12,841 bases of DNA, taken from an uncultured Methanobacterium sp. (lineage in GTDB: Archaea; Methanobacteriota; Methanobacteria; Methanobacteriales; Methanobacteriaceae). The notes under the pieces are model-generated. The model saw only the letters and a program-made list of their open reading frames with translations. It was not told where the DNA came from and made no database searches. A program made the position numbers and the translations under genes. Position 1 is the stretch's first letter, and each line of letters starts with the position of its first letter. The stretch covers positions 1-12,841 of the forward strand of contig NZ_OY762018.1 in assembly GCF_963665055.1 (NCBI RefSeq), read 5' to 3'. This document shows positions 1 through 5,999 of this stretch, piece after piece.

Positions 1-102
1 ACCATTTTTTTAGATCTAGTTTTCTTCAGCGTTTTTGGAATGTATGGCCTCCTTGGAATTATTTTTATTCTGACTGGCATATATGGACTGTTAACAAGTT
101 AA
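1..102 (+). CDS. C-terminal end of a small membrane protein (5' partial)
   Basis: The frame starting at base 1 is open and ends at TAA 100-102, giving the last 33 residues of a protein whose start lies outside the window. It is almost entirely hydrophobic and contains at least one membrane helix. The final segment has the pattern GLLGIIFILTGIYGLL, which resembles GLIGFLALVNGAFGLY at the end of the 60-residue protein at 2356-2538, with glycines and aromatic residues in the same places. I infer that the two belong to one family of tiny membrane proteins, but the comparison covers only about 16 residues. Function unknown. Confidence 0.55.
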   Translation, partial: TIFLDLVFFSVFGMYGLLGIIFILTGIYGLLTS

Positions 103-413
103 GGCTTTTAACTGCTTTAATAGTGGAATATGTTCATGAAAATATTGCAGATAACTTAAGTCCACTATAATTTATTCAGAAATTCATATTATACGTGGTA
201 ATGTTGTATGGACTATAATTTCCCATAATTTTGCAACTTTTCCTGGTAACGAAAAAACTCTTAAATAACTAACATCTATATATAAATCTTACAAATAATC
301 TATATATAAATTCAACATTATAAAATCAGTTTTATTTCTTAAATCTATTTATTTAACAAAATAAAGAATTTATCATGCCATTATTCGAAAAAAAGGCGTA
401 AAAATGTGATATA
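103..413. other. Intergenic region upstream of the AAA ATPase gene
   Basis: No credible gene was seen in these 311 bases. They contain an 8-bp inverted repeat, ATAGTGGA at 120-127 and TCCACTAT at 161-168, separated by 33 bases. This could be a weak 3' structure for the upstream gene. The right half is very AT-rich and holds the tandem TATA boxes described separately. Confidence 0.6.
274..311 (+). promoter_or_regulatory. Tandem identical TATA boxes for the AAA ATPase gene
   Basis: The 14-mer ATCTATATATAAAT occurs at 274-287 and again, without mismatch, at 298-311, exactly 24 bp apart. Each is a good match to an archaeal TATA box. Archaeal transcription starts about 25 bp downstream of the box, so the second copy lies where transcripts from the first would begin. 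The second box predicts a start near 330-335 and a leader of roughly 80 nt. Confidence 0.6.
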
Positions 414-1535
414 TTGAAACTCAACAACATAACTCCTGATCCGATTGTATCTGAAAAAAAGACCTCCACTGGTCTGGAAGAAGTAGGGAAAGAAACCAAA
501 ATGGTGGTACTCCAGTCCATTGGTTACCCATTCCTGTGCAACCTGGTGGAAAATCCCAAGATCGAAATATTCGATAATGAACTTTTCGAACTCTATGCTC
601 GGGAACAATGGGTAGGCTCCACAGTAAAAGAAGGATCATTCCTTTTTGACCAGAAATTACTGCCAGATTTTGCTTTCAAGGTAATCAAAGCCCACCCAGA
701 TGATTCCAGGATAACTCAAAACACTTCCATACTCCTGATGGAAGTGGAAGAAGTTCGTGAGATTAAAAAAATCGAAAGCAACCTTAAAATGAGTGATGTT
801 ATTGGCCAGGAACGGGCCAAGACCAAATGTAAGATTATAACCAAATATCTGAAGGAACCAGAAACCTTCCAGGAATGGGCACCAAAGAATGTATTATTCC
901 ATGGTACACCGGGTACTGGTAAGACCATGCTAGCTAAATCATTATCCCATGAACTTCAGGTTCCCCTGTTTCTGGTAAAAGCAACCAGTCTCATAGGAGA
1001 ACATGTAGGTGATGGAGCACGCCAGATACACGACCTTTTCGATGCCGCATCAGCCTGTGGGCCTGCAGTTATTTTCATCGATGAAATAGATGCCATTGGT
1101 CTGGACCGTAAATACCAGTCCCTGAGGGGAGATGTTTCTGAGGTGGTCAATGCACTGTTAACAGAATTGGATGGTATCAACCCTAACTTGGGTGTGGTTA
1201 CTATTGGGGCCACTAACAATCCTCAATTATTGGATTATGCTCTAAGAAGCAGGTTTGAAGAGGAAATAGAATTCACGCTCCCTGATGAGGATGAAAGAAG
1301 GGAGATCCTGGAAATGTACATAAAATCCATGCCTTTACCAGTTGACACTGACTCAAAGAAACTGGCCAGCCTATCCAAGGGCATGTCTGGCCGAGATATT
1401 AAGGACCGGCTGCTCAAAGTGGCACTACACAAGGCAATATCTGAAGATCAGGATCGTGTAACTTGGGATAACTTCCAGTACGCACTTAAACATCATGAAA
1501 AAGAGAAAAATGAACCTAAAAATATGTTTGCATAA
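414..1535 (+). CDS. AAA ATPase related to 26S proteasome regulatory subunits
   Basis: A 373-residue single-AAA-domain ATPase. Residues 1-120 form an N-terminal domain I do not recognise. The AAA module follows: Walker A GTPGTGKT at 164-171, Walker B VIFIDEID at 219-226, sensor 1 GATNNP at 265-270, arginine fingers around R278/R280 (LRSRFEEEIEF), and the small-domain GMSGRDIK segment at 323-330. The protein probably remodels or unfolds protein substrates by ATP hydrolysis. It is unlikely to be the proteasome activator PAN: there is no obvious N-terminal coiled coil, and the C terminus ends NMFA rather than the HbYX tail used to open the 20S gate. The start is TTG 414; an in-frame TAA lies at 399-401, and GTGAT at 406-410 is a plausible ribosome site 3 nt before it. 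An alternative start is Met30. Tandem TATA boxes lie upstream and T-tracts follow. Confidence 0.9.
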   Translation: MKLNNITPDPIVSEKKTSTGLEEVGKETKMVVLQSIGYPFLCNLVENPKIEIFDNELFELYAREQWVGSTVKEGSFLFDQKLLPDFAFKVIKAHPDDSRITQNTSILLMEVEEVREIKKIESNLKMSDVIGQERAKTKCKIITKYLKEPETFQEWAPKNVLFHGTPGTGKTMLAKSLSHELQVPLFLVKATSLIGEHVGDGARQIHDLFDAASACGPAVIFIDEIDAIGLDRKYQSLRGDVSEVVNALLTELDGINPNLGVVTIGATNNPQLLDYALRSRFEEEIEFTLPDEDERREILEMYIKSMPLPVDTDSKKLASLSKGMSGRDIKDRLLKVALHKAISEDQDRVTWDNFQYALKHHEKEKNEPKNMFA

Positions 1536-1562
1536 TTCTCTTTTTTGATACTTTTTTTGATA
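1536..1562 (+). terminator. T-tract terminator after the AAA ATPase gene
   Basis: Two T-runs follow within 25 bases of the stop codon, six T at 1541-1546 and seven T at 1552-1558, each inside pyrimidine-rich sequence. Archaeal RNA polymerase terminates at oligo-T on the non-template strand without needing a hairpin, so this is a likely terminator. No strong stem was seen. Confidence 0.55.
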
Positions 1563-1623
1563 AAAAGTTAATTTAAATATTAATTAATTCACTTATTTTG
1601 GGGTTATTCCGTACCTTAGGTTA

Positions 1624-1742
1624 TTATTTATATAAGTATTTCTATTTTTATTAAGTAGTAACTTAATAGTAAAAGTACAGATATCAAACAATAAACAAGT
1701 ATTAGCAAGATAGGTATTCTTGATATGTTATTATAATTCATT
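1624..1742 (+). promoter_or_regulatory. Promoter region of the signal peptidase gene
   Basis: Two TATA-like elements are visible in the 244-bp gap before the gene. ATTTATATAA at 1626-1635 would give a leader of roughly 120 nt. GTTATTATAATT near 1727-1738 would start transcription around 1760 and give a short leader that still contains the GGGGGAG ribosome site at 1768-1774. I favour the second for distance and the first for sequence; the choice cannot be made from sequence alone. Confidence 0.4.
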
Positions 1743-1779
1743 AATTTGTCAATGATTATGGGGGAATGGGGGAGAGAAA

Positions 1780-2289
1780 ATGTCTAAAAGGTCTGTGTCT
1801 TTTTTAAAAGAAATTTTAATTGCCTTACCAATTGTTATAATTGTTGCTATTATAGCATCTCAACTTGTTGTAGTCCCAACAGAGAGTATGAAACCCACTA
1901 TAAATGAGGGGGACATGGTTTTGGTTGCAAAAACCGATGTTTTAGGGCTATTCACTGAGTTAAATCCTGAAGATGTGAAGGTAGGGGACATTATAATTTA
2001 TGAAGAAGAATCTTCAGGTGAAAGTAGTGGGGGGTATAATGAAGAGTCTGCCATCATCCATAGGGTGGTTGAAGTAAAAGAAGTTGGAGGAAAGAAATAT
2101 TTCGTCTTGAAGGGGGATAATAACAACGCAACAGATGATGAAGATGTATCTGTAGATCAGGTCAAAGGTCGCACTGTTATGTGGGGTAATAATCCCATCA
2201 CAATTCCTCAAGTTGGATGGGTCATTTTATGGTTTAAAGGAACTGGAAACGAAACCGAAAGTGGTAATACCACTGGAAATACATCTTAA
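1780..2289 (+). CDS. Archaeal signal peptidase I (SEC11-like)
   Basis: A 169-residue membrane protease that would remove signal peptides from exported proteins on the outer face of the membrane. Residues 11-31 form the N-terminal membrane anchor. The catalytic serine is S36 in VPTESMKPTI, followed by GDMVLV (box C). The second active-site residue is H94 in IIHRVVEV, where bacterial type I enzymes have lysine. Acidic residues are D113 in KGDNN and D119/D120, a six-residue spacing like that of the characterised Methanococcus enzyme as I recall it. This is the Ser-His-Asp, ER-type arrangement. A Glu/Ser/Gly-rich loop lies at 75-90. The tail (155-169) carries three N-glycosylation sequons, NET, NTT and NTS, after the last hydrophobic stretch. 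ATG 1780 follows GGGGGAG with good spacing. The next gene starts 66 bp downstream in the same direction. Confidence 0.93.
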   Translation: MSKRSVSFLKEILIALPIVIIVAIIASQLVVVPTESMKPTINEGDMVLVAKTDVLGLFTELNPEDVKVGDIIIYEEESSGESSGGYNEESAIIHRVVEVKEVGGKKYFVLKGDNNNATDDEDVSVDQVKGRTVMWGNNPITIPQVGWVILWFKGTGNETESGNTTGNTS

Positions 2290-2314
2290 GCCTCACAGGA
2301 GAGTGAATCTTCTT

Positions 2315-2337
2315 CTAATTAAAATAAAATTAATTAG
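2315..2337 (+). promoter_or_regulatory. Intercistronic hairpin before the small membrane protein
   Basis: CTAATTAA at 2315-2322 and TTAATTAG at 2330-2337 are a perfect 8-bp inverted repeat around a 7-base loop. It sits between the signal peptidase stop codon and the ribosome site of the next gene, ending five bases before GGGAGG at 2343-2348. In RNA it would be an AU-rich stem, possibly an RNA-processing point or a mild modulator of the downstream ribosome site. It is also palindromic enough to be a DNA site. Confidence 0.45.
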
Positions 2338-2355
2338 TCATTGGGAGGTTTTTTA

Positions 2356-2538
2356 ATGGATAAAAAAATCATTGAAAACGCGATTTTCATAATTGTGGGT
2401 GTTGCAATTCTGCTGGTGGTGGAATTACAGTTAATACAATTCAGCGAAATAATAATGATAATATTGGGGTTAATTGGATTTTTAGCACTGGTAAATGGTG
2501 CTTTTGGTCTTTACAATGCCCTTAGGCACAAGAAATGA
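2356..2538 (+). CDS. 60-residue two-helix membrane protein
   Basis: A short protein of unknown function starting MDKKIIENAI. Two hydrophobic segments, about residues 8-24 and 30-53, suggest a helical hairpin in the membrane, with a basic tail (RHKK). The ATG at 2356 is chosen because GGGAGGT at 2343-2349 stands 6 nt before it; a TTG at 2341 overlaps that ribosome site and is unlikely. The gene probably shares a transcript with signal peptidase, 66 bp upstream. Its C-terminal helix resembles the partial protein at 1-102. I do not recognise a named family. Confidence 0.75.
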   Translation: MDKKIIENAIFIIVGVAILLVVELQLIQFSEIIMIILGLIGFLALVNGAFGLYNALRHKK

Positions 2539-2542
2539 AAAT

Positions 2543-2566
2543 TGAAATCACTAATTTCATTTTTTT
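2543..2566 (+). terminator. Hairpin-plus-T-run terminator between convergent genes
   Basis: TGAAAT at 2543-2548 and ATTTCA at 2554-2559 pair around the loop CACTA, followed directly by seven T at 2560-2566. It lies in the 26-bp gap between the small membrane protein gene and the oppositely oriented stress gene, whose stop codon overlaps the T-run. It would end plus-strand transcripts; minus-strand transcripts meet only a short T-tract from the A-rich side. Confidence 0.6.
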
Positions 2567-2996
2567 AATGTACCACCATTACAGGTTTGGTTGAGTTTCT
2601 AACCACTTTTTCTGCAACACTACCTATTAAAAACCGATCAATTCCGTGTTTTCCTGATGTTCCCATTATAATCAGGTCCACAGATTCTTCATCAGCCACA
2701 TCAAGTATTTTATCTGCAGCAGAACCTTCTTCCACCCGTGGCACGATTTTTACATTTAAATCATTATTTCGGGACATCTGGATGATTTCAGTGATGGCTT
2801 GATCCCCTTCGTCCTTTAACATGTTTTTCATCTCATATTTAAGATCTCTGGCCCTAATATTGGAAAAAGAAGAAGTTTCGACTATGTGTAAGACTATTAT
2901 TTCGCCCTGACTTTTATTTGAAAGCCAAAGTGAGTGTTTTGCTGCTTTTAACGCATGTTTTGAACCGTCAGTTGGTATAAGTATTTTTTTATACAT
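2565..2996 (-). CDS. Universal stress protein, UspA family, ATP-binding type
   Basis: A 143-residue single-domain Usp protein, the usual length. It begins MYKKILIPTDGS, the conserved first strand with the nucleotide-contacting Asp10. Near the C terminus it has G-T-S-G, nine residues, then G-S (GTSGKHGIDRFLIGSVAEKV), the G-2x-G-9x-G-S/T motif that marks ATP-binding members such as MJ0577. It ends with the typical strand KPVMVVH. Members are usually cytoplasmic dimers acting in stress or energy sensing; the specific role here is unknown. The start ATG has a G-run (complement of 3001-3006) 5 nt upstream. An insertion sequence ends only about 30 bp upstream, so the native promoter has been displaced. 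Confidence 0.92.
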   Translation of the reverse strand: MYKKILIPTDGSKHALKAAKHSLWLSNKSQGEIIVLHIVETSSFSNIRARDLKYEMKNMLKDEGDQAITEIIQMSRNNDLNVKIVPRVEEGSAADKILDVADEESVDLIIMGTSGKHGIDRFLIGSVAEKVVRNSTKPVMVVH

Positions 2997-3024
2997 ACTA
3001 ACCCCCCTCTTTTCAGATAATATT

Positions 3025-3042
3025 AATATAGAGAATTTCTAT
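3025..3042 (+). repeat. Left terminal inverted repeat of the insertion sequence
   Basis: It matches the inverse complement of 4128-4145 over 18 of 18 bases. Internally it is itself nearly palindromic: ATAGA at 3028-3032 and TCTAT at 3038-3042 flank GAATT. It contains the stop codon of the transposase reading. Confidence 0.8.
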
Positions 3043-4014
3043 TTTCTTTGTTTTTTGTATAGGCTTTTTGTGGTTTGGTGTTTATTTGTCTCTTTTTTAT
3101 TGTTTTTTATCCTTGTTTTTTTAGTTAATTGATCTATAGCGTTCGCAGTCTGATTTAAGTTGTAGTATCATGAGAAGATGTTTTTGGTGTGTGTTCTGAG
3201 TGTGGTGGTGACTAGTTGGTGTCCTGACTTGAATATGTTCTTAATCATAAGGGCGTTCTCCTGGTGCTCTTTTGCTGGTGATTCTTTTGTTGCGTTTTTT
3301 TTGTTTTGTTGTGATGGATTGTCCGCGTAATCCAAAGCTCCGAAGTAACGGTCTCGGTAAACTACTTTCCCGACTGAGGTCTATTTGATTGTCATGAATC
3401 TCAGCAGTTGTGGTTTCAAGTCTACGTATCAATCCATAATCTATATCAGTTAATGTATGTAGTTTATGGCCGTAATATGATTTTCCATGTTTTTTGGTCC
3501 ATTCGCCGTCTTTGTTACGTCTGGTTTTAACTGCAGGTCCGCGTGGTTCATTTATTCTTTGGTGGCCAGGATCTGCTGTTATGAAAGTGGCGTCCTGAAT
3601 AACGCCTTCTTTAACCTTTAATCCCTTGCTATCTATTTGTCTTTGCAGTTCTTCCCATATTCTTTCGTCTTTACCAGTATCTATTAACCGTTCTCTGAAA
3701 GCCCAGACCGTGGAACGGTCTGGGATCCTTTCAGGGAATCCTAAAAACTTATGAAACGAAATACGATCATTAGCCTGTCTTTCAAGCTCGGGATCCGATA
3801 AACCATACCACGCTTGCAGAACCAACATCTTAACCATAACTATTTCATCATTATTAGGCCTACCACCCTTTTCCGTATGATTATCATACATTTCCCTAAC
3901 AATAGGCCTGAAAACCTCCCAATCAATAAGTGGATCAATCTCAGCCAACTTATCACCCAATTCATGAACACGCGCATACTGCTTATTCATGAAATAATGC
4001 TCAAACGACTTCAT
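3039..4014 (-). pseudogene. IS5-family transposase, broken by frameshifts and a stop
   Basis: The intact N-terminal part (ATG at 4014; AGGAG ribosome site in the complement of 4018-4022) reads through a DUF772-like domain: GGRPNNDEIVMVKMLVL at about 50-66 and FPERIPDRSTVWAFRERL at about 93-110. The first catalytic Asp is D141 in VIQDATF. After HDNQIDLSRE (near 3370) the frame is lost. The expected second-Asp region reads KVVYRDRYFGALDYAD in the next frame, then the original frame resumes with NKRITSKRAPGERPY, which includes the catalytic Glu. A third shift follows (IKNIFKSGHQLVTTT continues in the other frame), with an in-frame TGA at 3168-3170, then YYNLNQ and an end at 3039. Three shifts plus a nonsense codon mean no active product. 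An ORF of 257 residues remains from 4014 to 3241. Confidence 0.85.
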
Positions 4015-4035
4015 AACACTCCTATTAGCCTAATA

Positions 4036-4068
4036 AGATATAAACCTATCATAAATCATATATAAACA
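4036..4068 (-). promoter_or_regulatory. Promoter of the transposase gene
   Basis: Read on the minus strand, GTTTATATATG and GGTTTATATCTT are both TATA-like and lie about 50 and 30 bp before the start codon. The first is better placed to give a short leader that includes the AGGAGTG ribosome site. This would be the insertion sequence's own promoter. Confidence 0.4.
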
Positions 4069-4127
4069 TACCAAACAACGAAAAACACAAACCAACAAAC
4101 ATAAAAATTAAAAAATCAAAACGGTTT

Positions 4128-4145
4128 ATAGAAATTCTCTATATT
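4128..4145 (-). repeat. Right terminal inverted repeat of the insertion sequence
   Basis: ATAGAAATTCTCTATATT is the exact complement of the left end. It lies about 110 bp before the transposase start codon, leaving room for the promoter. Confidence 0.8.
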
Positions 4146-4293
4146 TATAATAAAAAAACAATTTAATTAATCTTTTCTAATATCTCAGATAAAATGGAAA
4201 TAAAGTAAATAAACCTTGAAGCGATTAATCAGTTTATCATAAATTTATTTGAGTTACTTACAATTCTTTAACTAGGTTTTACAATACACAGTT
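4141..4293. other. Upstream region of the DUF4013-like gene
   Basis: AT-rich DNA without a gene. A TATA-like ATAAATTTATTT near 4238-4249 is at a suitable distance from the start codon at 4306. Its left part is probably the original upstream region of the stress gene before the insertion sequence arrived; it contains TTATAAATAT on the minus strand just outside the right inverted repeat. Confidence 0.4.
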
Positions 4294-4305
4294 ATGGTGC
4301 CGATG

Positions 4306-5037
4306 ATGGAATTTAAAGCAATGTTAACCGATGCAATGAGATACTCTGTTTCAAAATGGTACAATATTTTAATACTGGGCTTGATTTTGTTTTTAACAGA
4401 TCACATTATTGATTTCAATGTTCCTTCCATGATCGGTGGTATGGGGGATGTTTTAATTGTCATTATCATTATTATTTTATCTTTCCTTGAGATTGGGTAT
4501 GGTTTCCGTATAGTGGAGGAAACAGTGCAGGGATCAAGTAAACCACCAAATTTCCACCATCCTCTCAGCTTAATAGGCCACGGGGTCCGGGAAAGTGTCA
4601 TTTTACTGATATATTTCATCTTTCCATTGATACTGATTGTTATTGGCATTTCTGAGTTTGAAACGATGTTTAACCTTGATTTTAGTCCTATGTTAGATTA
4701 TGCATTATTTATTGCAATTATGCTTTTTGTTTGCTTTAACATCTTGTTTCAGGGTGCAGTTTTGAATATGGCGCACCATGAAGGAAGTCTCAGGTCAGGA
4801 TTCAATATGATAATGGTATTTCGTAAAATTAGACAAGTGGGATTGAAGAATATGCTCATGATCTCATTTATCACTGTTGCAGTGATTTACATCCTCCAGC
4901 AAGCCATTTTTGACACTCTTCATGGGTTGCCTTTCGTTGGCACTACTGTGGGGGATGTGCTTTCCACAGTTTTGATTGCTCCTTTTCTCATATTATTTAC
5001 CACTCGCTTATTGGGATTGATAGATGTAACAGATTGA
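4306..5037 (+). CDS. DUF4013-like multi-pass membrane protein
   Basis: A 243-residue integral membrane protein with about six hydrophobic helices, near residues 20-34, 46-64, 97-116, 132-155, 182-202 and 214-235. The stretch after helix 2, EIGYGFRIVEETVQGSSKPPNF, and the GHGVRES loop resemble the DUF4013 family common in methanogens; I base this on pattern memory only. No catalytic motif is visible and the role is unknown. Three possible starts lie close together: ATG 4294, 4303 and 4306. I chose 4306 because GGTG at 4296-4299 would be a ribosome site 6 nt before it, and related proteins typically begin M-E/D-hydrophobic with a short N terminus. The longest reading, from 4294, would be 247 residues. 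A stable hairpin follows the stop codon. Confidence 0.75.
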   Translation: MEFKAMLTDAMRYSVSKWYNILILGLILFLTDHIIDFNVPSMIGGMGDVLIVIIIIILSFLEIGYGFRIVEETVQGSSKPPNFHHPLSLIGHGVRESVILLIYFIFPLILIVIGISEFETMFNLDFSPMLDYALFIAIMLFVCFNILFQGAVLNMAHHEGSLRSGFNMIMVFRKIRQVGLKNMLMISFITVAVIYILQQAIFDTLHGLPFVGTTVGDVLSTVLIAPFLILFTTRLLGLIDVTD

Positions 5038-5043
5038 TCCTTC

Positions 5044-5076
5044 CTGAAGTATTTATATCTTGAATATAAATTTCAG
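5044..5076 (+). terminator. Strong hairpin just after the DUF4013-like gene
   Basis: CTGAA (5044-5048), two unpaired bases, then ATTTATAT (5051-5058) pair with ATATAAAT (5064-5071) and TTCAG (5072-5076) around a 5-base loop. This is a 13-bp stem beginning 7 nt after the stop codon. No long T-run follows directly, so it may act as a 3'-end stabiliser or a DNA site rather than a classical terminator. Confidence 0.5.
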
Positions 5077-5235
5077 ACCAATTTTACATAATGGATTGGA
5101 AGGAACAGTTAATGAGCTTTATAAAATAAAACCGGGCAGATATTCACGTGGAATGGCTCATGTAGATTATTTTTCTTATAGATTATTTTTTTAATAAATC
5201 AATGATCTTTCAAAATTCATATTCCCTACACAAAC

Positions 5236-5248
5236 TATTTATAAAAGG
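5236..5248 (+). promoter_or_regulatory. TATA box for the single-helix protein gene
   Basis: ACTATTTATAAAAGG, around 5234-5248, matches an archaeal TATA box well. It predicts a transcription start near 5270 and a leader of about 30 nt that includes the GGGGCGGT ribosome site. The rest of the gap 5077-5303 holds no credible gene. Confidence 0.55.
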
Positions 5249-5303
5249 TGTTAAAAAAACAATAAGTTATACAGTAATCACATATTAACATAGGGGCGGT
5301 TAA

Positions 5304-5921
5304 ATGGCTGAGAAAAAGGGAAAAACCACAAAGAAGATCCTGCATCTCGGTCATATTTTGTTGGAATTCTTTCGAAAAATCCTTAAAGCCATGGGAAAAT
5401 CGGATCACTCAACTGGGGCGTTGAAACAGAGTACGCATGGTTCAAAAAGTGGCGTAAGTAAAGGTGCATCAACTAAATCCGGACTAACTGCATCAAAAAC
5501 AGCTAAAACTGGTTCCACGCATGCTAATGTTTATGGTGGTGGTGCTACAACAGCTGAATCTGCTGCTGGTAGTGTAACTGCAGGGGTAGGTGCAACTGGT
5601 GCGGCGGTTTCAGGAACTACTGTTCTAACTATTTTGGTGATTGCCGTAGTGACGGTTGTTGGTCTAGGATCTTACGTCTACAACACGGAGCAACAATCTA
5701 TAGAGTCCGTAAAAAACCTTATTTGGGGACCAAATGTTGTGTTTGGTGGGGATGCTATGGGTGTAGAAATTCCACAACAAAACCAACAAACAGAAGTTAA
5801 CAATTCTCAGTCAACTGTAACGGAAACAAATAACCCTGGTACTACTTCAAGCCAAGATTCAGGAGAAGATAGTGGAACAAGCGGGTCTAACATAGAATTT
5901 GTAGTTCCAGAAAATCCTTAA
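5304..5921 (+). CDS. Single-helix membrane protein with Ser/Thr-rich ectodomain, unknown function
   Basis: A 205-residue protein I do not recognise. Residues 1-30 are basic and partly amphipathic (KKILHLGHILLEFFRKIL), with no signal peptidase site. Residues 35-100 are low-complexity Ser/Thr/Gly/Ala/Lys. One hydrophobic helix spans about 105-125 (TTVLTILVIAVVTVVGLGSY). The C-terminal 80 residues are Gln/Asn/Ser/Thr-rich with an N-X-S sequon at N166 and end EFVVPENP. By charge, the basic N-terminal part should stay inside and the tail outside. ATG 5304 follows GGGGCGGT. The giant repeat protein gene begins 78 bp downstream on the same strand, so cotranscription is possible; a role in anchoring or assembling that protein is speculation from position only. 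Confidence 0.7.
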   Translation: MAEKKGKTTKKILHLGHILLEFFRKILKAMGKSDHSTGALKQSTHGSKSGVSKGASTKSGLTASKTAKTGSTHANVYGGGATTAESAAGSVTAGVGATGAAVSGTTVLTILVIAVVTVVGLGSYVYNTEQQSIESVKNLIWGPNVVFGGDAMGVEIPQQNQQTEVNNSQSTVTETNNPGTTSSQDSGEDSGTSGSNIEFVVPENP

Positions 5922-5985
5922 TTCTTTAAAACTGATGATATCTTTTAATATTGCTGAAAATTGAATATTGCATCTTCATGATTTA

Positions 5986-5996
5986 GGGGAGGGGGG
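5986..5996 (+). promoter_or_regulatory. Ribosome binding site indicating an ATA start for the giant gene
   Basis: GGGGAGGGGGG contains a perfect GGAGG at 5988-5992, seven bases before ATA 6000-6002. No ATG, GTG or TTG in the gene's frame is near it; the next usable codon, TTG 6027, is 34 bases away and would cut off the lysines of the signal peptide. Confidence 0.6.
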
Positions 5997-5999
5997 CTA

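Larger units (their letters stand above)
3030..4140. mobile_element. Decayed IS5-type insertion sequence
   Basis: About 1.1 kb bounded by inverted repeats and carrying one broken transposase gene on the minus strand. The 18-mer AATATAGAGAATTTCTAT at 3025-3042 recurs inverted, without mismatch, at 4128-4145. If the element starts at AGAG, both ends are flanked by ATAT (3026-3029 and 4141-4144), which would be a 4-bp target duplication. Because ATAT is its own complement, the exact border cannot be fixed. The transposase reading ends with TAG at 3039-3041, inside the left inverted repeat, which is normal for a compact insertion sequence. The element separates the stress gene from whatever lay upstream. 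Confidence 0.8.

Noticed and set aside
120..168. Small structured RNA based on the ATAGTGGA/TCCACTAT inverted repeat
   Set aside because: Only eight pairs around a 33-base spacer in AT-rich DNA, with no promoter of its own; chance is likely.
381..639. Minus-strand open frames opposite the AAA gene start
   Set aside because: They overlap a clearly coding region and their products show no recognisable motifs.
3013..4192. TCAGATAA on both sides of the insertion sequence as a target duplication
   Set aside because: The copies are 3013-3020 and 4185-4192, at different distances from the inverted repeats, so they are not flanking duplications.
5947..5971. Direct repeat AATATTGC (two copies, 17 bp apart) as an operator before the giant gene
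   Set aside because: Short and AT-rich, without symmetry or further copies; insufficient to call a regulatory site.
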